A stretch of 64,000 nucleotides of DNA from Sphingomonas glacialis (GCF_006439055.1 NZ_RCZC01000011.1:62001-126000), one strand, 5' to 3'; numbered from the stretch's first letter, positions 27,531 through 36,889 are shown. Made by a program: numbers and translations. The notes: a model not told the origin generated them from the sequence alone.

Positions 27531-28859
27531 ATGCGGACGACCTTTCCCGCGGCGCTCGAGCGTCGCTTTGACATCACCGCGCGCGGCAGCACCGTCGGGC
27601 GCGAAGTGGCGGCCGGGCTCACCACCTTCCTCGCCGCGGCCTATCTCATCGCGGTTATCCCCTCGCTCCTGGCGAGCGGTGGCATGGAGCGGGGTGCGGC
27701 GACGACCGCCGTGCTGCTGCTGCTTGCCGCGGGCAGCATCGCGATGGGCCTGTATGCCAATCTGCCGTTCATCGTCGGGCCGGGCATCGGTGGCTCGGCG
27801 CTGCTCGGCGCGACGCTGGCGCATATGCCGGGCATCGGCTGGCAGACCGGGCTCGGCATCGCGCTGATCTCGGGTCTGCTGTTCCTCGGGCTCACGCTTT
27901 CGGGCGCGCGCGAGATCGTGGTGCGGCTCGTACCGCTGCCGATCAAGCTCGGCCTCGGCGCGTCGATCGGCATGTTCATCGCGATGCTCGGGTTTCGCGA
28001 CGCCGGGATGGTCACGGTCAACGCCAAGACCAACGCGCTGGCGCTCGCCGATCTGACGCAGGCGGGGCCGGTGATGGCACTGGTCGGGCTTGCCGTCGCG
28101 CTGGCGATGAGCGCGCGGCGCTGGCCTGGTGCGGTGATCGCGGGGATCGTCGTCGCGGCGCTGGTCGGCATCCCGCTGGGCGTCACGCATTTCGGCGGCG
28201 CGCCGCTGTCCTTGCCGCACGGTATCGGCGCGATCGCGGACAAGGCCGATCCGCTCGCCGCGCTCACGCTCGCCGCCTTCCCCTATATGTTCGCCTTCTT
28301 CGCCGCCGAGTTCTTCTCGACGCTCGGCACGACGCTGGCGATCGGCGCCAAGGCGGGTCTTACCGATGCTGCGGGCAATCTGCCCGGCATCCGCAAGCCG
28401 TTCCTGGTCGATGCGATCGCCGCGACCGTCGGCCCGCTGATCGGCATACCGGCCGCGACCGCCCTGATCGAATCCGCCGCCGGTGTCGAAGCGGGCGGGC
28501 GCACCGGCCTGACGCCGATCGTCGCGGCACTGTGTTTCCTGCTATGCCTGGCGGTGTTGCCGCTCGCCATGGCGGTGCCGCGGCAGGCGACGGCGCCGGC
28601 GTTGATCCTGATCGGCATTGCGATGCTCGCGACGATCCGCAAGCTGCCGGGGGACGACCCGACCGAGCTCTTCGCGCCGATCGCGATGGTGCTGGTGACC
28701 CTGATCGCCAACAGCTTCGGCACCGGCATCGCGGCGGGGATCCTGCTGTACGTCGCGGTCGAGTTCCTCGCCGGACGAATCCGCCAGGTGCCGATCGGGC
28801 TGATCGTTCTCGCGATCCCGCTCGCTTACTACCTTTACGCTGCCTTCAAGCCCCATTGA
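27531..28859 (+). CDS. NCS2/AzgA-type purine permease (operon A)
   Basis: This 442-residue inner-membrane protein has about 12-14 hydrophobic helices and the AzgA-like layout (COG2252-type): 'EVAAGLTTFLAAAYLIAVIP' near the start, 'FFAAEFFSTLGTTLAIGAKAGLTDAAGNLPGIRKPFLVDAIAATVGPLIG' and 'ESAAGVEAGGRTGLTPIV'. Family members import adenine, guanine or hypoxanthine with protons. It starts 3 nt after the nucleoside hydrolase stop, so base released in the periplasm could be taken straight into the cytosol. It is shorter and more diverged than the second AzgA protein at 61838-63214. Confidence 0.9.
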   Translation: MRTTFPAALERRFDITARGSTVGREVAAGLTTFLAAAYLIAVIPSLLASGGMERGAATTAVLLLLAAGSIAMGLYANLPFIVGPGIGGSALLGATLAHMPGIGWQTGLGIALISGLLFLGLTLSGAREIVVRLVPLPIKLGLGASIGMFIAMLGFRDAGMVTVNAKTNALALADLTQAGPVMALVGLAVALAMSARRWPGAVIAGIVVAALVGIPLGVTHFGGAPLSLPHGIGAIADKADPLAALTLAAFPYMFAFFAAEFFSTLGTTLAIGAKAGLTDAAGNLPGIRKPFLVDAIAATVGPLIGIPAATALIESAAGVEAGGRTGLTPIVAALCFLLCLAVLPLAMAVPRQATAPALILIGIAMLATIRKLPGDDPTELFAPIAMVLVTLIANSFGTGIAAGILLYVAVEFLAGRIRQVPIGLIVLAIPLAYYLYAAFKPH

Positions 28860-28864
28860 GATTT

Positions 28865-29980
28865 ATGTCGCTGACCCACACCAGGCCGTCGATCGGCCAT
28901 GTTCCCTCGTCGCCGCTCGACCGTGTCGCGGGCGACGCGTTGCGCGGTTTCTTCGCCGCGATGCCGAAAGCCGAGTTGCACTGCCACTTGCTCGGCGCCG
29001 TAAAGCGCGAGACCTTTACCGATCTCGTCGCCGAGCATCGCGCGCCGTTGAGCGCCGAGGACATCGCCTCCTTCTATGAACGCGGCGAGAAGCCCGTCGG
29101 CGTCTTGCGCGTGCTGCGTGCGCTCGAGCAGCATCTGCTGCTGGCGCCCGACAATTTCCGGCGGATCGCATACGAATATCTTGCTGGCGCCGCTGCCGAG
29201 AATGTCCGCCACGCCGAATTCTTCTGGAACCCGACCGCGAGCTTGCGGACGTCGGGCTTACGCTATCCCGAGATGCAGGCGGCGATCGTGACGGGGATGC
29301 GCGATGCGCAGACCGATTACGGCATCACGTCCGTCCTGATCCCGAGCATCGACCGCGAGGCATCGCCCGCCGAGGCGGTGGCGATGGTCGAGGCAATGCT
29401 CGCCGCGCGCGACGAGCGCGTCGGCGGGATCGGCATCGATTACGGCGAGATCGACCGCCCGCCCGAACTGTTCGCGGACGCTTTCGCGCTGGCCCGCCGT
29501 GCGGGCTTACGCGCGACGGCGCATGCCGGGGAGTTCGGCACGTCGTGGCGCAACGTTGCGACTGCGGTCGATGTGCTGGGCGTCGACCGGGTCGATCACG
29601 GCTATACGATCGTCGACAATCCCGATCTCGCGCGGCGCTATGCCGATCGCGGGATCGTCTTCACCGTCGTCCCGACCAATTCCTATTACATGCGCACGCT
29701 CGCGCCGGACCGCTGGGCGCTCGATCATCCGATCCGGCGGATGGCGGAGCTGGGCCTGCGCTTGCATCCCAATACCGACGATCCGACGCTCCATGCGGTC
29801 AGCCCGGCAGGGGCGTGGGAATTGATGTATACGCATCTGGGTTTCGAGCTGCCCGCCTTGCGCGCAATGATGCTGAACGGGATCGACGGCGCCTGGATGG
29901 CGGATGCCGTCAAAGCGCAGTGGAAACGCGAATGGGGCGTTGCCTTCGACGACAGGTTGGCAACGGTGCTGCGCAGCTAA
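28865..29980 (+). CDS. Adenosine/adenine deaminase family protein (operon A)
   Basis: This 371-residue cytosolic protein has the metal-dependent adenosine deaminase fold. All ligand and catalytic residues are visible: HxH in 'AELHCHLLGAV', 'TAHAGEF' (His, Glu), 'VDHGYTI' (His) and 'NTDDP' (Asp-Asp). It would deaminate adenosine to inosine or adenine to hypoxanthine. No signal peptide is present. The ATG at 28865 lies 5 nt after the permease stop; the open frame further upstream overlaps the permease and is ignored. As last gene after a base permease, an adenine-type substrate is plausible, but the motifs do not separate adenine from adenosine deaminases. Confidence 0.9.
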   Translation: MSLTHTRPSIGHVPSSPLDRVAGDALRGFFAAMPKAELHCHLLGAVKRETFTDLVAEHRAPLSAEDIASFYERGEKPVGVLRVLRALEQHLLLAPDNFRRIAYEYLAGAAAENVRHAEFFWNPTASLRTSGLRYPEMQAAIVTGMRDAQTDYGITSVLIPSIDREASPAEAVAMVEAMLAARDERVGGIGIDYGEIDRPPELFADAFALARRAGLRATAHAGEFGTSWRNVATAVDVLGVDRVDHGYTIVDNPDLARRYADRGIVFTVVPTNSYYMRTLAPDRWALDHPIRRMAELGLRLHPNTDDPTLHAVSPAGAWELMYTHLGFELPALRAMMLNGIDGAWMADAVKAQWKREWGVAFDDRLATVLRS

Positions 29981-30016
29981 AGACGCCTATTCGACATGGT
30001 GTTGTGAGAGGCGCCG

Positions 30017-30478
30017 CTACAGCACCGCTGCAAGGCTTCTGGCCCGCTCGATATCCTTCGGCCGGCCGAACGCGACGAGCATTGCCTGTAGCTCCGCCTT
30101 CTCAGGGACGAACACCATCGCGGCATCGACCTTGATAGCTTGTCGGGTTGCTGGCTGCACCGGCAGCCATTCCCCGCCCGACCGGTGCTGAAAGTCGGCC
30201 ATGAACTCGACCGGCAGCATCGTGCCCGGCCACGATCCGAAGATGCTCGACCGGAAGGTCGCATGCGCCGACCCGCCCCGAACCGCGACGCCGATCGTCG
30301 GCAGGATGCGGTTGGCATCGGCGGCGCTCAGCAGCACGTCCACGTCCGCCACGTGTCCTGGATCGGCGCCATGGAGCGCGACGGCGGCGCTGGCGATGAT
30401 CCACCAGGGGTCATTCGCCTGGCCCATGATGGTGCCGACCGCGGTCAACGATGCCGAGAGGGCCGGGCTGATTGCCAT
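30017..30478 (-). CDS. Predicted nucleotidyltransferase-like protein of unknown function
   Basis: This 153-residue protein resembles stand-alone nucleotidyltransferase-fold proteins. 'WWIIASAAVALHGADPGHVADVDVLLSAADA' (about residues 25-55) looks like the strand-helix with a DVD metal-binding pair seen in MNT/AbiEii-like domains. The C-terminus 'RPKDIERARSLA' fits the usual last helix of that group. No antitoxin-like partner gene adjoins it. It converges on the adenosine deaminase gene with a 36-nt gap and is separated from the cytochrome gene upstream by 64 nt. Function unknown. Confidence 0.6.
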   Translation of the reverse strand: MAISPALSASLTAVGTIMGQANDPWWIIASAAVALHGADPGHVADVDVLLSAADANRILPTIGVAVRGGSAHATFRSSIFGSWPGTMLPVEFMADFQHRSGGEWLPVQPATRQAIKVDAAMVFVPEKAELQAMLVAFGRPKDIERARSLAAVL

Positions 30479-30542
30479 TGGCGATGAATAGCAGACCGCC
30501 TTCGAGCAAACGATCGGTTTTCGGAGGAGCTATCGTCCCCGC

Positions 30543-31226
30543 TTAGAACCGAAAGCCACGCGCGACGGCGAGCGCGATCAGGCCTGCGCCGACGCCGCCG
30601 AGCACGGCCTTCAACGCCCAGGCGCGGGCCAGCTCCGGCGCCGCGATCGTCGCGCTCGCGCGTCCACGACCGGTGATCATCGGGCCGATCAGGTTCTTGC
30701 GCCGATGCAGGTGATAGAAGGCGATCGCGAGCACGTGCAGCGCGACGAGCGCGAGCAGCGCGTTGAAGATCCAGTGATGGATCTCGGCCGCGAGCCGCCC
30801 CTGGTCGAAACTCACATAATCCGCGAGCGGACCCGATTCGAGCCCATCGACGTCGATCGCGAACAGCCCGGCGAGCACCATCGCGGTGAGCGTCGCCAGC
30901 ATCGCGACGACGCTCCATCCGCCGATCGGGGTATGCCCCGGAGCGCTCGGCTCCTTGGCGCGCAAATGCGCGACAACCGCGCGCGGCCCCCGCACGAAAT
31001 AGCTGAAGCGCGCGGTCGGGCTGCCGACCACGCCCCAGTACAGCCGGAACAGCAGCAGCGCGAGGATGGTGAAGCCCGACAGCCGATGCCAGTCCATCAG
31101 ATGCTGCGACCCGCTCCACCACGAAAAGCCGAGCAGGCCGACGAGCAGCCAATGGAACAGCCGCACCGGCACGTCCCAGATGCGCACTTTGGTCTCGGCA
31201 CTCTCGCTGGTGTCGCGGGCGAGCAT
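30543..31226 (-). CDS. Cytochrome b561-like membrane protein
   Basis: This 227-residue inner-membrane protein of the cytochrome b/b6 (Ni-hydrogenase-type b561) family has four to five helices. Likely heme-ligating histidines lie in 'RLFHWLLVGLLGFSWWSG', 'DWHRLSGFT' and 'AEIHHWIFNALLALVALHVLAIAFYHLHRR'. It would pass electrons between quinol and a periplasmic c-type cytochrome. It begins 7 nt after the cytochrome c'-like gene, its probable partner. The start at 31226 is chosen to give 'ETKVRIWDVPVRLFHW', the family N-terminus. Confidence 0.9.
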   Translation of the reverse strand: MLARDTSESAETKVRIWDVPVRLFHWLLVGLLGFSWWSGSQHLMDWHRLSGFTILALLLFRLYWGVVGSPTARFSYFVRGPRAVVAHLRAKEPSAPGHTPIGGWSVVAMLATLTAMVLAGLFAIDVDGLESGPLADYVSFDQGRLAAEIHHWIFNALLALVALHVLAIAFYHLHRRKNLIGPMITGRGRASATIAAPELARAWALKAVLGGVGAGLIALAVARGFRF

Positions 31227-31233
31227 CGGCGCG

Positions 31234-31716
31234 TCAGGTGTTCGAGCGGAACTGGCGATGGCAGCCGCCGCAGACCGCGCCGGTCGCCTTTGCCTGCGCG
31301 CCGATCGCCGCGGCATCGCCGCTGTTCGCGACCGCGACGAGCTTGTCGGCGGCGGTGACGAGCTTGGCCATCTGCGCATCGAAGGTCGCGCGGTCGGTCC
31401 AGATGTTGGGCAGCGCATCGGTCTTGACCCCGGCCGCTGGTCCGCTGCCGGCGGGGAACAGCTTGCCCTGCGCCCGCGCGTTCTCGGCGATCGTCTGCGC
31501 GGCGGCGACCATCGTCGCCTTGACCGGCGCGCCGCTCTTCAGCTGGTCGTTGAGCGCCTTCATCGCGCCGCCCATCTTCTTGAAGCCCGCGACGCGCGTG
31601 GCGATCACGGCGTCGGTCGACGGGCCCGCACCGGCGGCGAGCGATCCCGCCAGCACCGTCGCGCACAGCGCACCGGCGGCGAGCGACACAGTCTTGAAGG
31701 TACGCAGTTTAAGCAT
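31234..31716 (-). CDS. Cytochrome c'-like protein
   Basis: This 160-residue exported protein has a signal peptide (to about 'LAGSLAAGAG') and a four-helix-bundle pattern with a single C-terminal heme motif, CGGCH at residues 149-153. That is the cytochrome c' (class II c) layout. Such proteins transfer electrons or bind NO/CO. It directly precedes the cytochrome b561-like gene and follows the ankyrin gene by 29 nt. Confidence 0.9.
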   Translation of the reverse strand: MLKLRTFKTVSLAAGALCATVLAGSLAAGAGPSTDAVIATRVAGFKKMGGAMKALNDQLKSGAPVKATMVAAAQTIAENARAQGKLFPAGSGPAAGVKTDALPNIWTDRATFDAQMAKLVTAADKLVAVANSGDAAAIGAQAKATGAVCGGCHRQFRSNT

Positions 31717-31745
31717 CGCGAATATCCATGACTAAAAGGGGACGA

Positions 31746-33131
31746 TCAATTCTGCGCCGTTGCCGGCAGCTTTTGCCTGTGTCCCGCATCTGCGAGTTTG
31801 ACGCCAGTGCGATCGGGAAAATGTTCGTGAAAAACCGCTTTGACCTCCGACAGGCCGCCATCCGCCATTTGGGTGGGCGTCGTGCCGCGCCGATTGGCGA
31901 TGTCGGCGCGGGCGCCGTGTGCGGCGAGCAGCTGCAGCATCGCGCCGAGCTCGGGCTGCATCCCGCCGCCGACCAGCACGTGAAGCGCGGTATCGCCATG
32001 GGCGTCGGCAACGTTGGCATCGGGCGCGAGCCGCAGTGCGAGCGTCAGCGCGGCCGCGCTCCCGCCGCGCGCCGCCGCGAGCACGACAGTGGTGCCGTTC
32101 GCTGCGACGAAATGCGGGTCGGCACCGGCGGCGAGGAGCAATGTCATCGCCGCGGCCTGGCCGTTTGCCGCGGCGAGCAGCAGCGGCGGGGTGGGGGGCA
32201 CGGCGGGCGGTGGGACGCCGAAATTGGCCTCGGTCACCCAGGTGATCCGCGATTGCCCGGTGAGGCCATTGGGATCGGCGCCCCTCGCGAGCAAGGCTTT
32301 GATGAGGTCCAGGTCACCCGCGGCGGCGGCGATGTGGAGCGGCTGCTTGCCCTCGCGGTCGCGCTCGGTCAGGTCGGCGCCGCGTGCGACGAGCAGCGTC
32401 GCCACGCCGTAGCGCTTCTGATAGCCGGCGAGCTGCAGCGGGCTGGTCTGCTCGGGTCCGCGATAATCGGCGCGCGCACCCGCTGATAGCAGGGCGTCGG
32501 TCGCCGCCACGTCGCCGCTCTTGATCGCGAAGAACAGCGGCGAGAAGCCCGCCTTCGACACGCGATTGGCATCCGCGCCCGCCTTGAGCAGCAGCGCGAC
32601 CGCCTCGCGCCGCCCGGCGGCTGCGGCCCACATCAGCGGCGTCTGTCCGCGCGCGTCGAGCGCGTCGGGCGTCGCGCCGTGCGCGAGCATCCACGCGACC
32701 GCCTCGACCGGCCCGTAGCGCGCGCAGATCGCAAGCGGGGTGACGCCGTCGACGCGCGTCGTCCGCAGCGGGGCGCCGGCGTCGAGGATCTTGGTGACGA
32801 TCGCGGCATTGCCGAGCTCGCAGGCGAGGCCGAGCGGCGAGACGCCGTCGCTGTCCGCGACATCGAGCGTCGCGCCACGCTCGAGCAGCAGCGACACCAT
32901 CTCGGCATTCTGCGTATCGACCGCCCAGCCGAGCGGCGTCGCGCCGAACGCGAGCCGTCGGTTGACGTCGGCATGCTGCGCCAGCGCGGCGCGTGCACCA
33001 CCCACGTCATTGGCGCGGATCGCAGCGCCGAGCGCCGTGTCGGCGTCGGTCGCGGGCGGGCTCGCCTGCGCCGTGCCGCAGCCGACCAGACAGGCGATGG
33101 CGAGCAACAGCCGAGGCAGGCGCTCACGCAT
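31746..33131 (-). CDS. Ankyrin-repeat lipoprotein
   Basis: This 461-residue protein begins with a lipoprotein-type signal whose lipobox LVGC ends at Cys18. The rest is about eleven tandem ankyrin repeats of roughly 33 residues, with TPL-type consensus starts such as 'DGVTPLAICARYG', 'RGQTPLMWAAAAGRREAVALLLKAGADAN' and 'EGKQPLHIAAAAGDLDLIKALLARGADPN'. An insertion with a Pro-rich loop (around 'GVPPPAVPPTPPL') breaks the array after the seventh to eighth repeat. It is a protein-binding scaffold, presumably in the periplasm. Its start overlaps the DUF1552 stop by 8 nt, so it belongs with that pair. Confidence 0.9.
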   Translation of the reverse strand: MRERLPRLLLAIACLVGCGTAQASPPATDADTALGAAIRANDVGGARAALAQHADVNRRLAFGATPLGWAVDTQNAEMVSLLLERGATLDVADSDGVSPLGLACELGNAAIVTKILDAGAPLRTTRVDGVTPLAICARYGPVEAVAWMLAHGATPDALDARGQTPLMWAAAAGRREAVALLLKAGADANRVSKAGFSPLFFAIKSGDVAATDALLSAGARADYRGPEQTSPLQLAGYQKRYGVATLLVARGADLTERDREGKQPLHIAAAAGDLDLIKALLARGADPNGLTGQSRITWVTEANFGVPPPAVPPTPPLLLAAANGQAAAMTLLLAAGADPHFVAANGTTVVLAAARGGSAAALTLALRLAPDANVADAHGDTALHVLVGGGMQPELGAMLQLLAAHGARADIANRRGTTPTQMADGGLSEVKAVFHEHFPDRTGVKLADAGHRQKLPATAQN

Positions 33132-34464
33132 TGGCGAGCGCCGCGAGCGGCCCGCTGCTGTCGCCGAACGTCGTGATCGGCACGTCGAGCACGTTGAGCG
33201 CCGCGAGCAACAGGTTCGACGCGCTGGTCTTCTTCTCGACCACGATATGCCGGTCGCCCTTGACCAGCCCCCCCGCGACGATGATCGGCAGATCCATGAA
33301 ATCATGCTCGTTGGGGTCGCCGAACGCCGAGCCGCGCAGCACCAGCGTACGGTCGAGCAGACTGCCTTCGCCATCCTTCACCGCCGCCATCCGGTCGAGA
33401 TAATAGGCGAAATACTCCATGTGATGGCGGTTGATCCGCGACAGCTTGGCGATCTTGGCGGGGTCGTGGCCGTGATGGCTGAGCATGTGGTGCGAATCGG
33501 GGACGCCGATCTCGGGATAGGTGCGGTTGCTCAGCTCGCGCCCGATCATGAAGCTGCCGACGCGCGTGATGTCGGCCTGCATCGCCAGCACCTGCAGGTC
33601 GATCATCATCCGGACATGCGTGTCGAACGAATCGGGGATCCCGCCGGGGCGCTCGAGCCCGTTCGCTTCGGGGCCACCGCCCGAGGTCGCCGTGCGCTGG
33701 ATGCGGCGTTCGATGTCGCGCGTCGCCTCGAGATATTCGGCGAGCTTGTGCTTGTCCTCGGCGCCGAGCCGCCCGGCGAGCCGCGCGGTATCGTCGCGCA
33801 CGAAATCGAGCATGCTCGTCTGGCGGCGGAGCTGGGCGAGGCGGCTCTTCGCGTCGAGCGCCTCGCCATCGCCGAACAGCCGCTCGAACACATCGCGCGG
33901 GTTGACCGTGACGGGCATCGGCACCGTCGCGTTGCGCCACGAAATGCCGTTGGTATAGGCGCAACTGTAATTGATGTCGCAGCTGCCGAGCAGGCTCGGC
34001 TGGTCGATGCCGAGTTCGAGCGAACTGAGCTGCGTCGCGTCACCGAGATGGTTGGCATAGACCTGATCGGCCGAGATGCCGCAGCGGATGTCGGTGCCTT
34101 CGGTCTGCTTCACATGGACGCCGGTGAGGAACGCCGGGCACGACCGGCCATGCCCCGCAGGCCGATCGCCCATCGCCGCGGCGCTTGGATGCCCGAGGCC
34201 GCTGATCACCGAAACGTAGCGGCGGTGCGGTGCCAACGGTTCCAACGTCGGGGGCAGCGTGAGGCCGCCGCCCGCAGCGCTCGGCTGGAAGCCCTCCATC
34301 ATCATGCCGTTGGGCGAATAGAACACCTGCAGCCGCTTCGGTCGTGATGCGAGATCGGCTGCCTTGGCCGCGGGCATCATCGCCTCGAGGAACGGCAGCG
34401 CGATCATCGTGCCGAGCCCGCGCAGCATCGTACGCCGGGCCATCGGTTTGCGCAGGACGATCAT
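33124..34464 (-). CDS. DUF1552 protein with Tat-like signal
   Basis: This 446-residue protein has an N-terminal twin-arginine-like signal ('MARRTMLRGLGTMIALPFLEAM') and matches DUF1552 in its segments 'RLQVFYSPNGMMMEGFQPS', 'LTGVHVKQTEGTDIRCGISADQVYA' and 'VVRGSAFGDPNEHD'-like C-terminal blocks ('LVLRGSAFGDPNEHDFMDLPIIVAGG'). These proteins resemble sulfatase-like secreted hydrolases of unknown activity. It lies 10 nt downstream of the DUF1592 gene, a pairing also typical of planctomycetes and myxobacteria. Export as a folded, possibly metal-containing protein is implied. Function unknown. Confidence 0.88.
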   Translation of the reverse strand: MIVLRKPMARRTMLRGLGTMIALPFLEAMMPAAKAADLASRPKRLQVFYSPNGMMMEGFQPSAAGGGLTLPPTLEPLAPHRRYVSVISGLGHPSAAAMGDRPAGHGRSCPAFLTGVHVKQTEGTDIRCGISADQVYANHLGDATQLSSLELGIDQPSLLGSCDINYSCAYTNGISWRNATVPMPVTVNPRDVFERLFGDGEALDAKSRLAQLRRQTSMLDFVRDDTARLAGRLGAEDKHKLAEYLEATRDIERRIQRTATSGGGPEANGLERPGGIPDSFDTHVRMMIDLQVLAMQADITRVGSFMIGRELSNRTYPEIGVPDSHHMLSHHGHDPAKIAKLSRINRHHMEYFAYYLDRMAAVKDGEGSLLDRTLVLRGSAFGDPNEHDFMDLPIIVAGGLVKGDRHIVVEKKTSASNLLLAALNVLDVPITTFGDSSGPLAALANA

Positions 34465-34474
34465 GCCGGCCTCC

Positions 34475-36889
34475 TCATTTCGGGGTTTTGCGCAGGCGGA
34501 ACGGGTCGCTCGCGACGACCCCCTGCACGATCGTCTGGATGCGATAGCCATCGCCGGCCGCACCGTTCGCGACATGGCGCACCGCGGGCATGTCGCGCGG
34601 CGTCAGGCCCCGCGCGAGCGCGTAGGTCAGCAGCCGCTCGGTGAACGCGCTGGTGAATTCGTCCTTGTGCGCGAGCAGGATCTTCTGGAGCCCGGCAAGC
34701 CCGGCGAAGCGCGTGCCGTCGGGCATCTGCGCCGACACGTCGATCGGCTGCCCGGCATCGGCGAGGCGATACCCGCCGATCGCATCGAAATTCTCGAGCG
34801 CGAAGCCGAGCGGGTCCATCTTGACGTGGCACGCGGCGCACGCCGGGCTGGTGCGATGCAGTTCGAGCTGCTGGCGCGCATTGAGCGCGCGTCCGGCATG
34901 GACGGTGACCAAGGCGGGCACGTCGGGCGGTGGCGGCGGCGGAGCTGCGGCGAGTAGGTTTTCGAGGATCCACTTGCCGCGCTTCACCACCGACGTGTGG
35001 TTGCCATAGGACGTCACGGTCAGGATGCTCGCCTGGCCGAGCAGGCCGCCGCGATGCTCGGCGGGATCGAGGCTGACGCGCCGCATCGCCGTCCCGCGCA
35101 CGCCGGCGATGCCGTAATGGTCGGCGAGCCGCTGGTTGAGAAAGGTGTAATCGGCGGCGATGAAATCGAGCACGCTGCGATTGGTGCGCAGCACGTAACC
35201 GAAGAACAGCGACGTCTCCTGGCCCATCGCCGCGCGCAGTCGGGCGTCGAACTGCGGATAGGCGGTGATGTCGGGGCGCTGCTGGTCGAGGTTGCGCAGA
35301 TACAGCCATTGCCCGGCAAAGTTGCTGGTCAGCGCCGCCGCGCGCGGATCGGCGAGCATCCGCGCGACTTGCGCCTTGAGCATCGCGGGATCGTGCAGGC
35401 GGTTCTGCTCGGCGGTGCGCAGCAGGGCGTCGTCGGGGATGCTGCTCCACAGGAAGAAGGACAGGCGCGAGGCGAGCTCGACATCGCTGACCGGGTGGAC
35501 GCTGCCGGGCGCACTGCCGGCGGGGTCTTGCTCGACGAGGAACAGGAAGTTGGGCGAAACGAGCAGCGCCTCGACCATCGCCTCGACGCCATGCTCGAAA
35601 TCGGACGATGCGCGTTCGGCGCGGTAGAGCCGCAGCAACGGCGCGAGATCGGCCTGGGTGACCGGGCGCCGATAGGCGCGCCGCGCAAGCGCTGAGACGA
35701 TCCGCGTCGCGCACGGCCGCTCGGTGGCGGCGCTGGTCGGCGTGCAGGTGAAGATGCGCTTGCGGCTCGGCGTGTTCGCCATGCCGGTCGGGCCGAACGG
35801 GCCTGCCACGTCGATCTGCTGGACGTCGCGCAGAAAGTTCTGCTGCGCGTAGCGCGGTGACAGTCGGTAGGAGGGCACGCTGATCTGCGCGACGCGGACC
35901 CCGTCGACCGACACGTCGAGCGGGAGCGGCACCGGCGCGGCGGTCGGCAGCGGCACCTTGTCGAGATCGTTGCGCAGCGTCTGGATGCTCTCGTCGGGCG
36001 CGATCTCGCGGTGGAACGACAGGCCGATGACATGCGCACCCGCCTTCAGCGGAACGCGGACGCTGACCTTGTCCTCGTTCAGATGGTCGGTCTCGTTATT
36101 GGTGTTGGCGTTGAGCCAGCCGCTGACTTCATAGGTCGCGTCGTAGCGCGCGAAATAGGCGATGCTGCCACCGCCGCGCGAGCCGAGCGGGAGATCGTCG
36201 CTCGCGCGCTCGTTATAGGCGGGGCGGCCGCCATTGGCGATCGAGCCGTCCTTGGGCAGTTCGTACGCCGTGACGAACGGCCGCGGCGAGGTCAGCCCGG
36301 TTGCCATCCGCCCGACCTTGCCGGCCACCGCGACATAGCGGTCCATCAAGGTCGGCGAGACGCTCAGCACATCGGCGATATTGTCGAAGCCGTACCCCGA
36401 ATTGTCCTGCGGCAGATCGCGCGACACATTGACCTCGAGCCCGAGCAGATCGCGCACCGCATTGGCATATTCGACGCGGTTGAGCCGACGGATCGTCGCG
36501 CGGCCCGGATCGGGATGCGCCACGGCATACCGGTCGAGCGAGCTTTCGAGCCAGGCGACGAACGCCGCGCGCGACACCGGGTCGGGCTGCGGCTTGCTGG
36601 CGGGCGGCATCTCGCCGATGCGGACGCGGCGGAGGATCTTCTCCCATGCGTCGCCGTGGTCGCCGTTGGTGAGATCGACGCTGCGCAGATCGTCGATCGA
36701 CAGGTTCGCGATCCGGTCGTCATCATTGTGGCAACTGGCGCAATAGGTCCCGAGCATTGGCGGTGCCGCTTCGCGCGGGGCAGCGGTCGCAACCTGCGGC
36801 GCGGGATGCGCGAACACCGCGGTCGCGGCCAGCACGACGCTCAGCGCGAACACGCTGCTGCCGAGAGTTGGACGCCTACGCACGCTCAT
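34475..36889 (-). CDS. DUF1592/1587/1588-type diheme protein
   Basis: This 804-residue exported protein begins with a signal peptide (to about 'FAHPA'). An N-terminal planctomycete-type cytochrome c motif, CASCH at residues 50-54, follows. The body then carries the DUF1587 ('ATIRRLNRVEYANAVRDLLGL'), DUF1595/1592 ('ALARRAYRRPVT', 'RLSFFLWSSIPDDALL') and DUF1588/1585 segments. A second heme motif, CAACH, lies at about residue 684 in 'SPACAACHVKMDPLGFALENFD'. It is probably a large periplasmic redox protein. It is the first gene of a five-gene unit with DUF1552, ankyrin, cytochrome c' and cytochrome b genes. The substrate is unknown. Confidence 0.88.
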   Translation of the reverse strand: MSVRRRPTLGSSVFALSVVLAATAVFAHPAPQVATAAPREAAPPMLGTYCASCHNDDDRIANLSIDDLRSVDLTNGDHGDAWEKILRRVRIGEMPPASKPQPDPVSRAAFVAWLESSLDRYAVAHPDPGRATIRRLNRVEYANAVRDLLGLEVNVSRDLPQDNSGYGFDNIADVLSVSPTLMDRYVAVAGKVGRMATGLTSPRPFVTAYELPKDGSIANGGRPAYNERASDDLPLGSRGGGSIAYFARYDATYEVSGWLNANTNNETDHLNEDKVSVRVPLKAGAHVIGLSFHREIAPDESIQTLRNDLDKVPLPTAAPVPLPLDVSVDGVRVAQISVPSYRLSPRYAQQNFLRDVQQIDVAGPFGPTGMANTPSRKRIFTCTPTSAATERPCATRIVSALARRAYRRPVTQADLAPLLRLYRAERASSDFEHGVEAMVEALLVSPNFLFLVEQDPAGSAPGSVHPVSDVELASRLSFFLWSSIPDDALLRTAEQNRLHDPAMLKAQVARMLADPRAAALTSNFAGQWLYLRNLDQQRPDITAYPQFDARLRAAMGQETSLFFGYVLRTNRSVLDFIAADYTFLNQRLADHYGIAGVRGTAMRRVSLDPAEHRGGLLGQASILTVTSYGNHTSVVKRGKWILENLLAAAPPPPPPDVPALVTVHAGRALNARQQLELHRTSPACAACHVKMDPLGFALENFDAIGGYRLADAGQPIDVSAQMPDGTRFAGLAGLQKILLAHKDEFTSAFTERLLTYALARGLTPRDMPAVRHVANGAAGDGYRIQTIVQGVVASDPFRLRKTPK

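Noticed and set aside
26391..28220. A 609-codon minus-strand open frame across nucleoside hydrolase and permease genes
   Set aside because: It is low-complexity charged sequence with no domain, spans the junction of two well-supported genes and has no ribosome site.
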